Assembly (NCBI GenBank): GCA_947494565.1
Contig: CANLVG010000006.1
Coordinates: 124,001-188,000, forward strand
From: an uncultured Flavobacteriaceae bacterium
GTDB taxonomy: Bacteria > Bacteroidota > Bacteroidia > Flavobacteriales > Flavobacteriaceae
DNA: 64,000 nt
Direction: 5' to 3'
Under the pieces are notes generated by a model. The model saw only the letters and a program-made list of their open reading frames with translations. It was not told the DNA's origin and searched no databases. The stretch's first letter is position 1. Each line of letters starts with the position of its first letter. This document shows, in pieces, positions 44,501 through 53,732 of the stretch. Both the position numbers and the translations under genes were made by a program.

Positions 44501-44927
44501 ATTAGAAAAGGATGAAGATGAACGTTTCTATGGAATAGAACAAATTGCTTTTGTCGAACTTACAAGGCTTGTCAATAAACATGGGAAAGAGCTTAAACTT
44601 AAGAAAGCGGAAAAAGAGAAGTTTAAAGACCTTTCGATGGATGTACGAATCGTAATCGATTGGAATCATAACGATACTGATATTGATTTATGGGTTGAAG
44701 ACCCAAGAGACGAAAAGGCCTATTACAAAAACCCAGAAACCGATATAGGAGGTCATATGTCAGAGGACATGACGGAAGGTTATGGACCGGAAGAATTTAT
44801 GTTAAAAGATGCGCTCAATGGTGAATACAAAATATTGGTCGACTATTTTGCTGATGATGTGCAAAAAATATCTGGCCCAACTGTTTTAAAGGTGACCATG
44901 TTTACCAATTACGGTAGGTCCAAATGA
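41553..44927 (+). CDS. VIT/vWA protein fused to TonB-plug, TPR and DUF2135 domains (C terminus frameshifted)
   Basis: This 1124-residue protein begins with a signal peptide, then a VIT domain (about 25-155), a vWA-like domain (about 250-400), a carboxypeptidase-regulatory-like domain (about 630-715), a TonB-receptor plug ending IYGARASNGVIIITT (about 820), TPR helices (about 880-1000) and a YfaP/DUF2135-like domain (RIVIDWNHNDTDIDLWVEDP). No outer-membrane barrel is present. A single extra base near 44919 ends the protein early at NYGRSK; reading one base over continues as PNEERKIAVVRLDKEE to a stop at 45000. Confidence 0.85.
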   Translation: MKKLVSLIFLSVCSQLFAQESLEIVLKDSSRLKLTSLKIDVSIVGNFATTTYDMKFYNELDRTLEGELVFPLGEGQSVSQFAMDVNGKLREAVIVEKELARVAFESTVRQNIDPGLLEKTEGNNYKARVYPILPRKHKHVVLTFEQELSTSNQHKTYELPLGIKADLDNFSIQMQVFNGEMLPKIKSSSYKNFFFKKKNDVFTANLERQNHAPTSPVLVELLNTNNTETILSYRDYFYVNQTLKPNARLKQKPKKINLLWDTSYSLRNRNLSKELSILGEYFEYLGDVEVHYISFSNSIHKNNVFKVQNGNWEGLKKALKEAVYDGGTSMNLFKSLLKKSGETLMFTDGLANLGDFSITNKQAIYTINSTTSANHELLREIATSSGGTYINLVRLPQTEVINSLKQETFQFLGAKHNSTVWEVYPKNKTYVSKDFSISGRFSEETSIELLFGYSGKVTERIKVAIKKSQGTELVKRLWAKQKLKHLNTNKGENKEKIISHAKSHHLITDYTSMLILDRIEDYVRYRIEPPQELKAEYKERVKNLEEEEVDNLEYLNDRKEDLFDDYTAILEWYATKYPKKKVKQPKKEISNNEDISAPQNNTANVDTIMATDSLTSHPPSARININIDSTRRIVSGTVLDVDGEPLPAANVLVKGTTTGTTTDFDGNFSINAEEGDELVFSYIGFTTTNAVIGNADSISISLEEDAAHLEEVVVVGYGVQRVQNMTGSVTSVVSQALQGKAAGVQITQNSGEPGSNTNVVIRGVSSMSNDNNPLYIVDGQIATNNPMQDLKPEDIEGIQVLKALSAAAIYGARASNGVIIITTKEGLESNQEAIEQLNQEITDKIELKSWNPDTPYIKILEKEATAESAYKKYLDIRDDYSNSPSFYLDVSDFFEKKEKYDIAITILTNLMEVELNNHEIMKALAYKLEYFGQYELAVIVYEKVLELRPEEPQSYRDLALAYEQLGEISKSYDLLNKLYKGDLLEKDEDERFYGIEQIAFVELTRLVNKHGKELKLKKAEKEKFKDLSMDVRIVIDWNHNDTDIDLWVEDPRDEKAYYKNPETDIGGHMSEDMTEGYGPEEFMLKDALNGEYKILVDYFADDVQKISGPTVLKVTMFTNYGRSK

Positions 44928-45000
44928 AGAGCGTAAAATAGCCGTTGTACGACTCGACAAAGAAGAAGATGAACTTAAAGTTGGAAGTTTGAGATTCTGA
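44928..45000 (+). pseudogene. Out-of-frame C-terminal tail of the VIT protein
   Basis: Shifted by one base, the sequence after the stop encodes GPNEERKIAVVRLDKEEDE and on to GSLRF before TGA, an obvious continuation of the DUF2135 domain. Either a frameshift mutation or a sequencing error. Confidence 0.7.
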
Positions 45001-45045
45001 GTTATAAATCCAATCAAATTTTGAAAAGATCTAATTTGTATCAAT

Positions 45046-45170
45046 TTATTCCCTAATTTAGTAATGCAAAAGACGCATAAAATTTGCATCAATTTGTACT
45101 ATTTTGAACCGAGTTTAGAGTTCGGTTAATCATTTAAAATAAAAACCTTAAAAACCTGATAGTTAACATA
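45046..45170. repeat. Dispersed repeat, copy 1 (near the island's right end)
   Basis: About 95 bases here (with TTTGAACCGAGTTTAG and AAACCTGATAGT) match 60742-60836 with roughly 70% identity by eye. A shorter internal echo (AATTTGTATCAATTT) also occurs. It contains no gene. Confidence 0.6.
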
Positions 45171-45190
45171 TTGTGGTGGTGTAGTTAGTT

Positions 45191-45203
45191 CTGCCACCCC
45201 GAC
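45191..45203 (+). other. Island attachment site, right copy (attR core)
   Basis: CTGCCACCCCGAC repeats the end of tRNA-Pro exactly. The tRNA-type terminator that follows at 45204 fits the idea that the tRNA once ended here. Confidence 0.75.
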
Positions 45204-45236
45204 AAAAGCCAGTTCATTTTTGAACTGGCTTTTTTT
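45204..45236 (+). terminator. Displaced terminator of the tRNA operon
   Basis: AAAGCCAGTTCA and TGAACTGGCTTT form a 12-bp hairpin followed by T, with no gene immediately upstream other than the attachment repeat. It is best read as the original tRNA-Pro terminator, moved 25 kb by the insertion. Confidence 0.7.
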
Positions 45237-45330
45237 ATTCTCTATAGGGTTAATACCTCGAGGCTTGCCTCGTCTGTAAACTATAAAGTTTGAAAACGTT
45301 ACTTCCTATTAAAAATGCCGCGGTGATTAT

Positions 45331-46200
45331 TTACTTTGCTAAATACGCTTTCTTGTAGACCATCGGCGTTCTTTTCGTTATTTTTTTAAATTGTCTATTA
45401 AAGTTTGATACGGTTTGAAAACCACTGTTAAAGGCAGCTTCCGATATATTCATTTTCTTTTCAATAAGTAATTTACAGGCATGACCGATACGGATCTCGC
45501 TTATAAAGTCCGAAAAGGTTTTGTTTGCATGGGTTTTGAAATAACGACTGAAAGAAGTCGGCGTCATATTTGTCAGTTCCGCTAAATACCCCACCGTGAT
45601 TTTATTTTTAAAGTGCTTCATGGTATAGGCATATACTTTATTCATACGGGCTGTATCACCAACCTTAAGTGTATTGGTATATCCAGGACTTGCCAAAAGT
45701 TTTGTTTCCTTACTTTTTGACAGCCAATTTAGAATTTTCAATAATTCAAGAACAGCTTCGAAACCTTCAAATTTCAAAAGATTCAGAAGTGATTGTTGAA
45801 TAGATTTAGAGGTGTTGCTATCAACAAATATACCTCGCAGACTATTTTTAAAAAGTTGCCTTATCTTGATGCTTTCTTCTTTCTGAAGTAGGTTTTCCCC
45901 AATAAGATTCTCGTTGAAATATACAACGATACCTTCTGACCAATTGTTTCGATTTTTGATGTCCCCTTTATAGTCACTTTTCCACAGGTGTGGCAAATTA
46001 GGTCCGGTAAGGGTAAAATCTCCCGCTACAAAAGGGGCTATGGTATCACCTATAAAGCGTGTACCACTTCCATTCAGCACTAAAAATAATTGGTACTCTG
46101 AATGAAAATGCCAGTTGGTGTCAAAAACGGGCTCTTTGAGCAACTTTACCACAAAAGCATGTGTATTGGGTATGGGGGACTTCTGTAATGCTGATTTCAA
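45331..46200 (-). CDS. AraC-family regulator with cupin domain
   Basis: The 289-residue protein has an N-terminal cupin-type sensor (WHFHSEYQLFLVLNGSGTRF) and a C-terminal AraC DNA-binding domain (about 185-285: VGYLAELTNMTPTSFSRYFK and NISEAAFNSGFQTVSNFNRQFK). It is divergent from the ThuA/dehydrogenase gene and the sugar genes behind it, and probably controls them in response to a sugar. Confidence 0.92.
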   Translation of the reverse strand: MKSALQKSPIPNTHAFVVKLLKEPVFDTNWHFHSEYQLFLVLNGSGTRFIGDTIAPFVAGDFTLTGPNLPHLWKSDYKGDIKNRNNWSEGIVVYFNENLIGENLLQKEESIKIRQLFKNSLRGIFVDSNTSKSIQQSLLNLLKFEGFEAVLELLKILNWLSKSKETKLLASPGYTNTLKVGDTARMNKVYAYTMKHFKNKITVGYLAELTNMTPTSFSRYFKTHANKTFSDFISEIRIGHACKLLIEKKMNISEAAFNSGFQTVSNFNRQFKKITKRTPMVYKKAYLAK

Positions 46201-46339
46201 TTTTCGATAATTATTTGTCGTTAAAAACTAAAAATAATCAATTTAATGATATAATAAAGTCAGTATAGGATAAAGTAGACCAATTTTTTCAGACGATTTA
46301 TTTCTAAAATTGTAGATATTAAATTATCGGTTTAAAGCA

Positions 46340-49300
46340 ATGAAAACAATATTCATGAAAAATAGGTTCTTTATAGTTTTCAGTTTTCTAATTTCAACGA
46401 TTCTATTAAACTGCAACCCTAATACTCAGAAGGAGCAACTTCCAGATGACCGGCCAAGACGAATCGAACTACTTTTCCTAGGTCATGATTTGGAACATCA
46501 CAACTCGGGAGTGTATTTTCCAATACTAGCTACCGCACTTACAAAAGATGGAATCAATATTACATATACTGAAGACGTAAACGACCTGAATTCATACAAT
46601 CTTAACCTGTATGATGGCTTGATTATCTATGCCAATCATGAAAGCATCAAGCCAACCCAAGAAAAGGCGCTGTTAGATTTTGTTTCCGAAGGAAATGCTT
46701 TTATCCCCATTCATTCTGCAAGTTTTTGTTTTAAGAATTCTCCGGAGTATATTGATTTGGTTGGGGCGCAGTTTATGGAACATGACACCCTAACTTTCGC
46801 ACCTTCAATTACGAATAAAGCTCATCCTTTGATGGAAAATGTTACTGAATTTGAAGCTTGGGATGAAACCTATGTGCATGCTAAAATAGCCGATGATATT
46901 ACCGTATTAATGGAACGTGTTGACGGTGACCATCGCGAACCTTGGACATGGGTTAAAGAATATGGAAAGGGAAAAGTTTTCTACACCGCTTCAGGTCATG
47001 ATGAGCGCGTTTGGAATCAATCAGGTTTTCAAAACTTGATTAGAGAAGGAATTCTTTGGGCAGTTGATGCCAATACCAAGAAAAACTGGGAAGCTTTTGC
47101 TGCCACGATTCCTACTCTAAAATACGAAGACCGAACAGGAATTCCGAATTACGAAAAAAGAGATCCCGCACCGAAATATCAATTGCCACTTTCTCCCGAA
47201 GAATCTGAAAGATTAATACAAGTCCCGGCTGGATTTAAATTAGAACTTTTTGCATCAGAACCTGATATCATCAATCCGATAGCGATGAATTGGGATGAGA
47301 AGGGGCGACTTTGGGTTATTGAAACCGTTGACTATCCGAACACAGTTCGTGATGAGAAAGGTGTTGGAGATGATAGTGTCAAAATCTTGGAAGATACCGA
47401 TGGTGATGGAAAAGCAGATAAGGTTACTGTCTTTGCTGATAATTTAAATATTCCTACTAGCTTTTCATTTTATGATGGCGGTATCGTGGTTTCACAAGCG
47501 CCACACTTCCTATTTTTAAAAGATACTGATGGAGATGATAAAGCTGACGTTCGCGAGACAATTATAGATGGATGGGGAGTTTCTGATACCCATGCGGGGC
47601 CTTCAAATCTTCAATATGGAATTGATAACAATATTTACGGTGCTGTTGGGTATTCAGGTTTTGAAGGCACTATTTATGATGAAACCTTTGATTTTAATCA
47701 GAATCTGTATCGCTTTGATCCAAAGAAAAAGTATTTTGAAGTATTGACGAACACAAGTAATAACACTTGGGGCTTAGGCATCACAGAAGACAATTCCATT
47801 TTTGGTTCTACAGCGAATAATACGCATAGCGTCTTTTTGGGTATTCCGAATGCTGCGATGGAAGGTTTACAAGGTATTCCGGCTCAAGGAAGTTTAAAAA
47901 TCGATGGGCATTACGATATGCTTTCAATTACTCCCAACTACAGGCAAGTTGATGTTTTTGGGGGATTTACTGCTGCTGCAGGCCATCATTTTTATACGGC
48001 AAGAAAGTATCCTGATTCGTATTGGAACAAAGTAGCCTTTGTATGCGAACCTACAGGTGGATTGGTGCATATCGCTAAAATTGAAAAAGAAGGTGCAGGA
48101 TACGTCGAAAAGGATGGGGGAAATCTATTTGCAAGTTCAGATGAATGGGTATCGCCGGTAGAAGCAAAAGTTGGGCCTGATGGGAATGTTTGGGTTGCTG
48201 ATTGGTATAATTTTATTGTACAACACAATCCTACGCCCAGTGAGAGTTTCGGAGGTTTTAAAGGAGAAAATGGAGATGGTAATGCTTATGTAAATCCACT
48301 CCGGGATAAATCTAGAGGTCGTATTTGGCGAGTGATTCCTAAAACAGCTGATGATGAAGGCAGTATGACTTTAGATAGGGAAAATTCTGAGGAATTGGTG
48401 AATGCCTTATCGCATCAGAATATGTTTTGGAGAATGACAGCGCAACGTTTATTGGTTGAGCGAGGAGAAACAGATGTCTTATCAAAACTGTATGAATTGG
48501 TCAATGATTCTAAAACGGATGATCTGGGTATGAATCCTGGAGCGTTACATGCTTTATGGACAATTAACGGATTAGGTGCTTTAGGACACGATACGGAGGG
48601 AATTAAGGTAGTAACCGATGCCTTGAAACATCCTGCGCCGGCAGTTCGAAAAGCAGCGATTCAAATACTTCCTAAAAATCGAACTACCGATGATTATTTG
48701 AACAAAGCAAAAATCTTTAATGACAAAGATACATCTGTTCGATTAGCCGCCCTGTTATATTACACTGAAAGGCCATCATCTGAAGCTATAGGTTCGAGAT
48801 TGTATTCATTGAGCAAACAAGAATCGGTGACTACTGACCCTTGGCTTTCTAAGGCTGTATACGCTGCTGCTAGCAGACATGGTGATGGATTTATGAAGGA
48901 GTATATGACTGAAAATCCTGATGTTGTTGTCGATATCGAACCCAAAGCAAAGAGGCAAGCAATCGATTATGATGATTCAGCTTGGAAAACGATGGAACTA
49001 CCTCAATCAATAGAAGCTGCAGGTCTTGATATAGATGGAGTTATCTGGTTTCGCCGTGATTTTAATTTTAATACAAACGCTTCAACTTATGTTTCGCTAG
49101 GTCCGATTGACGATTCTGATATTGTGTATGTGAACGGAATACAAATTGGACTTACAGAAAAAGAATGGGCTAAAAACAGATATTATGATATTCCCTTAAG
49201 TGTACTGAAAAAAGGAAAAAATACCATAGCGGTACGAGTAGAAGACACCGGTGGCGGTGGTGGAATTTATGGTGAGCCCAAACAAATGTATGTACGCTCA

Positions 49301-49843
49301 GGTAAGAAAACGGTTTCTATAGCTGGTAATTGGAAATATGAAGTGGAAACCAATTTTGCGGAAAGTGCCAATAATGCATTTGGTGGTACTTCAATTGCTG
49401 CTGTTTTTGCCAAGAACTATGAAAAGGAAAAAGGTAATAATGCGATTACAAGTATTACAAATCAAGGTCATGTAATTACGATGAAGACGATTCAAAATGA
49501 AATGAAGTATGACCTAAGTGAGTTTGTGGTTAAAGCCGGGGAAACGGTCACATTGGTTTTTGAAAACAATGATTTTATGCAGCACAATTTATTGATTTTA
49601 GCCGAAGGAAGCTTAGAAACAGTAGGAAAAGCTGCAGATAAATTGGCACAAGACCCTAATGCCGCGGCGAGCAGTTATATTCCAAAAATTCCAGAAGTAT
49701 TACAAGCAACCAAATTGGTGGATCCGAATGAAAAAGTTACGCTGACCTTTAGTGCACCTTCCGAACCCGGAGAATATCCGTATGTCTGCACATTTCCTGG
49801 GCACTGGCGTATCATGCAAGGGATAATGAAAGTGGTGAAATAA
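46340..49843 (+). CDS. Secreted lipoprotein: ThuA, PVC-type dehydrogenase, HEAT and cupredoxin fusion
   Basis: The 1167-residue protein has a lipoprotein signal (ISTILLNCNP), a ThuA-like domain (about 35-235), a PVC-type membrane-bound dehydrogenase beta-propeller (about 285-660, with repeated DTDGDGKAD-like calcium loops), HEAT repeats, a jelly-roll carbohydrate-binding-like domain (about 880-1000) and a C-terminal plastocyanin-like domain with QHN, CTFPGHW and M copper ligands. Such enzymes oxidise sugars and pass electrons to copper. No CxxCH heme motif was seen. It starts a locus with an isomerase and an oxidoreductase. Confidence 0.85.
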   Translation: MKTIFMKNRFFIVFSFLISTILLNCNPNTQKEQLPDDRPRRIELLFLGHDLEHHNSGVYFPILATALTKDGINITYTEDVNDLNSYNLNLYDGLIIYANHESIKPTQEKALLDFVSEGNAFIPIHSASFCFKNSPEYIDLVGAQFMEHDTLTFAPSITNKAHPLMENVTEFEAWDETYVHAKIADDITVLMERVDGDHREPWTWVKEYGKGKVFYTASGHDERVWNQSGFQNLIREGILWAVDANTKKNWEAFAATIPTLKYEDRTGIPNYEKRDPAPKYQLPLSPEESERLIQVPAGFKLELFASEPDIINPIAMNWDEKGRLWVIETVDYPNTVRDEKGVGDDSVKILEDTDGDGKADKVTVFADNLNIPTSFSFYDGGIVVSQAPHFLFLKDTDGDDKADVRETIIDGWGVSDTHAGPSNLQYGIDNNIYGAVGYSGFEGTIYDETFDFNQNLYRFDPKKKYFEVLTNTSNNTWGLGITEDNSIFGSTANNTHSVFLGIPNAAMEGLQGIPAQGSLKIDGHYDMLSITPNYRQVDVFGGFTAAAGHHFYTARKYPDSYWNKVAFVCEPTGGLVHIAKIEKEGAGYVEKDGGNLFASSDEWVSPVEAKVGPDGNVWVADWYNFIVQHNPTPSESFGGFKGENGDGNAYVNPLRDKSRGRIWRVIPKTADDEGSMTLDRENSEELVNALSHQNMFWRMTAQRLLVERGETDVLSKLYELVNDSKTDDLGMNPGALHALWTINGLGALGHDTEGIKVVTDALKHPAPAVRKAAIQILPKNRTTDDYLNKAKIFNDKDTSVRLAALLYYTERPSSEAIGSRLYSLSKQESVTTDPWLSKAVYAAASRHGDGFMKEYMTENPDVVVDIEPKAKRQAIDYDDSAWKTMELPQSIEAAGLDIDGVIWFRRDFNFNTNASTYVSLGPIDDSDIVYVNGIQIGLTEKEWAKNRYYDIPLSVLKKGKNTIAVRVEDTGGGGGIYGEPKQMYVRSGKKTVSIAGNWKYEVETNFAESANNAFGGTSIAAVFAKNYEKEKGNNAITSITNQGHVITMKTIQNEMKYDLSEFVVKAGETVTLVFENNDFMQHNLLILAEGSLETVGKAADKLAQDPNAAASSYIPKIPEVLQATKLVDPNEKVTLTFSAPSEPGEYPYVCTFPGHWRIMQGIMKVVK

Positions 49844-49942
49844 GGAAGATGGTTTGAGGTACGGGGTACTAGGTATTAAGTTTTGAGGGTTAAAATAAGA
49901 AAAGTGTAGTGCGTTTAGCGCATGGCGAAAAGCGAAAAATAA

Positions 49943-50803
49943 ATGGCAGTAGAATTACAATACGGGGTAAGCACTTGGCTATGGCAATCACCTTTTTCTA
50001 CAGATTCTATTTCATTATTTCCTAAAATTAAGGCGATGGGGTATGAGGTTGTGGAAATTCCCGTAGAAGATCCTGAGCTGATTGATGGGTCTGTCGTAAA
50101 ACAGGCATTGCATGATAATGGTCTGAAACCTACAGTATGTGGCGTTTTTGGGCCTACAAAGGATTTCACGTCTGACGATGTCTCCCTTCATGAAAATTGT
50201 TTCCGATATATTGAGCAGAGCTTTGAACTTTGCGCTTTGTTAGGTGTTGATTTTCTAGCAGGACCGATGTATTCGGCCGTGGGGAAAGCACGGATGGTTT
50301 CCGAAGAACAGCGAAAAATTGAATGGGAACTTGCAGTGACTAACCTGGGTACAGTATGTGAAATGGCAAATAGTTTTGGGCAATCTATAGCTTTGGAACC
50401 TCTAAATCGTTTCGAATCTGATTTGATAAATACTGCGGAAGATGTCATGCGACTTGTTCGTGATATTAATCATAAAAATGCCAAAGTGATTTTAGATGGA
50501 TTTCACATGACCATCGAGGAAAAAAGTATTAGAAAAGCCATCAATCTGGTTGGAGATAAATTAATCCATGTACAAGTTTCAGAGAACCACAGAGGCATCC
50601 CCGGAACGGGATTAACCCCTTGGAACGATTTCAAACTGGGCTTGGGAGACATCAATTATAAAGGGGCAATGGTCATAGAGAGTTTTACGCCAGAAGTAAA
50701 AGAATTGGCCGGTGCCGTATGTATTTGGAAGAACCTCGCTAATAGTCAAGATGAATTCGCATCGGAAGGGCTTAAATTTTTAAAGAAAGCATTCAATTCG
50801 TAA
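49943..50803 (+). CDS. Sugar phosphate isomerase/epimerase family protein
   Basis: The 286-residue TIM-barrel protein belongs to the xylose-isomerase-like/AP-endonuclease-2 superfamily. Metal-binding residues are seen in IALEPLNRFESD, VILDGFHMTIEE, VSENHRGIPGTG and VIESFTPEV, the pattern of D-tagatose/D-psicose 3-epimerases. It lies 9 bases before the next oxidoreductase gene and likely works on the same keto-sugar pathway. Confidence 0.88.
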   Translation: MAVELQYGVSTWLWQSPFSTDSISLFPKIKAMGYEVVEIPVEDPELIDGSVVKQALHDNGLKPTVCGVFGPTKDFTSDDVSLHENCFRYIEQSFELCALLGVDFLAGPMYSAVGKARMVSEEQRKIEWELAVTNLGTVCEMANSFGQSIALEPLNRFESDLINTAEDVMRLVRDINHKNAKVILDGFHMTIEEKSIRKAINLVGDKLIHVQVSENHRGIPGTGLTPWNDFKLGLGDINYKGAMVIESFTPEVKELAGAVCIWKNLANSQDEFASEGLKFLKKAFNS

Positions 50804-50812
50804 ATTGAAAGT

Positions 50813-51943
50813 ATGAATAACAAGAAAATAAATATTGCTATTGTTGGGCTTGGTTTTGGCGCTGAGTTTATTCCCATTTATAAAAAACACCCAAATGCTA
50901 ATTTGGTGGCTATTTCTCAGAGAAACGAAATTAAGTTGAACGCCCTCGCTGATGCTTTCGGAATCGCAAAAAGATATACTTCGTATGATGAATTATTACA
51001 TGATGATGAAATTGATGCGGTACATATCAATACACCAATACCAGACCACGGAACACAATCTATCAAAGCTTTAAAGGCTGGAAAACATGTTGCCTGTACC
51101 GTTCCTATGGCTACTACAGTAGAAGAATGTAAGGAGATTGTGCGATTGACCGAAGAAACGGGCTTGACCTATATGATGATGGAAACCGTTGTCTATGCCC
51201 GCGAGTTTTTATATATGAAAGAATTGTATGAAAATGGAGAATTAGGTAAGGTACAGTTCTTAAAAGCGAGCCATCAGCAAGATATGGACGGGTGGCCGAA
51301 TTATTGGCCAGGATTACCTCCAATGCATTATGCTACTCACTGTGTTGGACCAGTTTTAGCATTAACCAAAGGAGAGGCGGAATATGTTTCTTGTTTTGGT
51401 TCAGGTACGATACGGGAAGAATTAATTAAAGAATACAATTCGCCTTTTGCGGTTGAAACCACACATATCAAATTCCGAAATTCTGATGTGAGTGCTCAAG
51501 TCTATCGTTCACTTTTTGATGTGGCTAGACAGTACCGAGAAAGTTTTGAAGTTTATGGTTCTAAAAAATCGGTAGAATGGCCTTTGATTGAAGGTAAACC
51601 ATTGGTTGTCCACACCGCCAAAAAACCAGAGCCAGAAATTCCTGAAGAAGTGGAATGTCCTGATTTTGCGAAATTATTGCCTGAAGCAATACAGCCTTTT
51701 ACAACAGGAGGTGTATATGATACTGATGATAATACGCATTTGTCCTTTACCCAAGGTGCAGGGCACGGTGGATCACATCCGCATCTCGTTCATGCCTTTG
51801 TAGACGCGTTAATTAATAGTCTCTCACCTTATCCAAATGCCAAACAATCAGCGAATATTACTTGTGTGGGAATATTGGCGCATGATTCAGCTTTAAAAGG
51901 AGGTGAGATTATAAAGCTGCCTGAGTTTACCTTTGAAAAGTAA
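50813..51943 (+). CDS. Gfo/Idh/MocA-family oxidoreductase
   Basis: The 376-residue protein has an N-terminal Rossmann fold (IAIVGLGFGAEFIPIY) and the family's GKHVACTVPMATT segment, normally EKP; here the Lys is replaced by TVP, which may change the catalytic residue. The C-terminal domain contains SHPHLVHAFVDALI. Family members use NAD(P) to oxidise or reduce sugars and inositols. Coupled to the isomerase gene. Confidence 0.88.
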   Translation: MNNKKINIAIVGLGFGAEFIPIYKKHPNANLVAISQRNEIKLNALADAFGIAKRYTSYDELLHDDEIDAVHINTPIPDHGTQSIKALKAGKHVACTVPMATTVEECKEIVRLTEETGLTYMMMETVVYAREFLYMKELYENGELGKVQFLKASHQQDMDGWPNYWPGLPPMHYATHCVGPVLALTKGEAEYVSCFGSGTIREELIKEYNSPFAVETTHIKFRNSDVSAQVYRSLFDVARQYRESFEVYGSKKSVEWPLIEGKPLVVHTAKKPEPEIPEEVECPDFAKLLPEAIQPFTTGGVYDTDDNTHLSFTQGAGHGGSHPHLVHAFVDALINSLSPYPNAKQSANITCVGILAHDSALKGGEIIKLPEFTFEK

Positions 51944-51994
51944 AGGGTATTTCAATTTGAAGATTTGACAGTTTACTAAATGGGAAATTAGGCT

Positions 51995-53440
51995 ATGGAA
52001 AAAACCAATTGCAATATGAAGACCTACTGCTTACTTATGGCAACTTTTTTATTCATTCATATCAGTTCTTTTGCCCAAAAGAACAAAAATCGGGTAATCG
52101 TCTTAACAGATATTGAGGCGGATCCTGATGATACCCAATCGCTAGTGCGGTTGTTTTTGTATTCCAATCAAATCGAAATCAAAGGCCTTGTTGCAACAAC
52201 TTCGTGTTGGTTGCAGAACCGCGTTAATCCCGAATCAATAGAAAGAGTTGTTCAAGCTTATGGTAAAGTTCAGCCGAATCTTTTAAAGCATGAATCTGGT
52301 TATCCTACAGCAGAAGAACTACGAGCGCTGATTAAAAAAGGACTTCCCGTTTATGGGATGAAAGGCGTTGGCGATGGAAAAGACTCAGAGGGTTCCGATT
52401 GGATTATTAAGGTACTAGAAGAAAAGGATGACCGCCCGTTATGGATTTCGGTCTGGGGTGGGGTCAATACTTTGGCCCAATCGCTAGATAAAATCAAAAA
52501 AACAAAAAGCAAACAGGAAGCCAAAAGACTGATTTCAAAACTACGGGTCTATACCATTTCCGACCAAGATGATAGCGGCCTTTGGATACGAAATACTTTT
52601 CCAAATTTGTTTTATATCGTTTCGCCAGGGGATTATTATGCAAATGCAACTTGGACAGGTATCAACACTTTTATCAAAGGTATAGACAACAGCACCATTG
52701 GCAATAGCTGGATTGCTGAAAATATTCAGCAAAATCATGGCCCGCTTGGGGCTGAATATCCTGATGTTGCTTGGGGTGTTGAAGGAGATACTCCCGCATT
52801 TTTGTCTTTGATACCAAACGGACTTAATGAATCTGAGCATCCAGAATGGGGCGCTTGGGGAGGTCGTTATGCACTTTACAAGCCTGAATTCGATGCATCA
52901 AAAAAAGGAAGTTCGATAGTCACGATTGCTCCTGAAACAAGAGCAATATGGACCAATGTCAATGACAAGTATACACCATATATTGCGAAAACATATGGTC
53001 GAACAGTAAAAAAGGATACCATTACTTTTGATGATTACAAAGCTACGCTATGGCGTTGGAGAGATGATTTTCAAAATGATTTTGCCGCCCGTATGGACTG
53101 GTGTACCATGTCTTTTGAGGATGCAAACCACCCACCAGTTCCTGAATTAACACATTCTGAAATATTAACTGTAAAATCGGGCGAATCTTTCAGTTTGGAT
53201 GCCTTTAAATCTACCGATCCCGACGGTGATAATCTAAGCTATTTGTGGTTTCATTATCCAGAGGAAGGTTCGTATCAGGGGAAAATAAATATGGGTGCGG
53301 AGAACGTACATATTGTAAACCTTAAGGCCCCGCCGGTTAGAAAAAAGGAAACCATTCATTTCATTTTAAAATTATCGGACAAAGGCAGACCTTCATTGTC
53401 CAGATATAAGCGCGTGATTGTAACCGTGATGGCTAAATAG
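51995..53440 (+). CDS. DUF1593 / nucleoside-hydrolase-like secreted protein
   Basis: The 481-residue protein carries an N-terminal signal peptide that is best read from the second Met (52016, MKTYCLLMATFLFIHISSFA). The DUF1593 domain (VIVLTDIEADPDDTQSLVR) resembles inosine/uridine nucleoside hydrolases, with the Asp-rich DIEADPDD loop as calcium site; the C-terminal part is beta-rich (PVPELTHSEILTVKSGESF). These proteins occur in polysaccharide-use loci and may cleave glycosidic bonds outside the cytoplasm. Last gene of the sugar locus. Confidence 0.87.
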   Translation: MEKTNCNMKTYCLLMATFLFIHISSFAQKNKNRVIVLTDIEADPDDTQSLVRLFLYSNQIEIKGLVATTSCWLQNRVNPESIERVVQAYGKVQPNLLKHESGYPTAEELRALIKKGLPVYGMKGVGDGKDSEGSDWIIKVLEEKDDRPLWISVWGGVNTLAQSLDKIKKTKSKQEAKRLISKLRVYTISDQDDSGLWIRNTFPNLFYIVSPGDYYANATWTGINTFIKGIDNSTIGNSWIAENIQQNHGPLGAEYPDVAWGVEGDTPAFLSLIPNGLNESEHPEWGAWGGRYALYKPEFDASKKGSSIVTIAPETRAIWTNVNDKYTPYIAKTYGRTVKKDTITFDDYKATLWRWRDDFQNDFAARMDWCTMSFEDANHPPVPELTHSEILTVKSGESFSLDAFKSTDPDGDNLSYLWFHYPEEGSYQGKINMGAENVHIVNLKAPPVRKKETIHFILKLSDKGRPSLSRYKRVIVTVMAK

Positions 53441-53732
53441 TCCATATTGATTAGGAATGGCTATACAAAAATTGGAATTTTTAAAAAGTCCATTAAAGCG
53501 AAGGCCTTACGAAGCCATAGTTTGAGTTGATGGATATTACATCGTATTGATTTTCTTTGTGATTTTGCCTTGTAAATATCACATAATCAAAATGTTAAAG
53601 GGTTGCTTGTAAATCGAGAGTTCATAAAGGGATTCGATTTAGATAAGTACAATTCGAATACGGAAAATCAATTATTTGTAATGATGTGTGGCATGCTGCT
53701 ACCCCTACAAATAAGGTATTAGAATTAAATTC

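Noticed and set aside
44886-45092. A reverse-strand gene at the end of the VIT gene
   Set aside because: It overlaps the frameshifted tail, whose continuation in another frame is convincing, and has no recognisable product.
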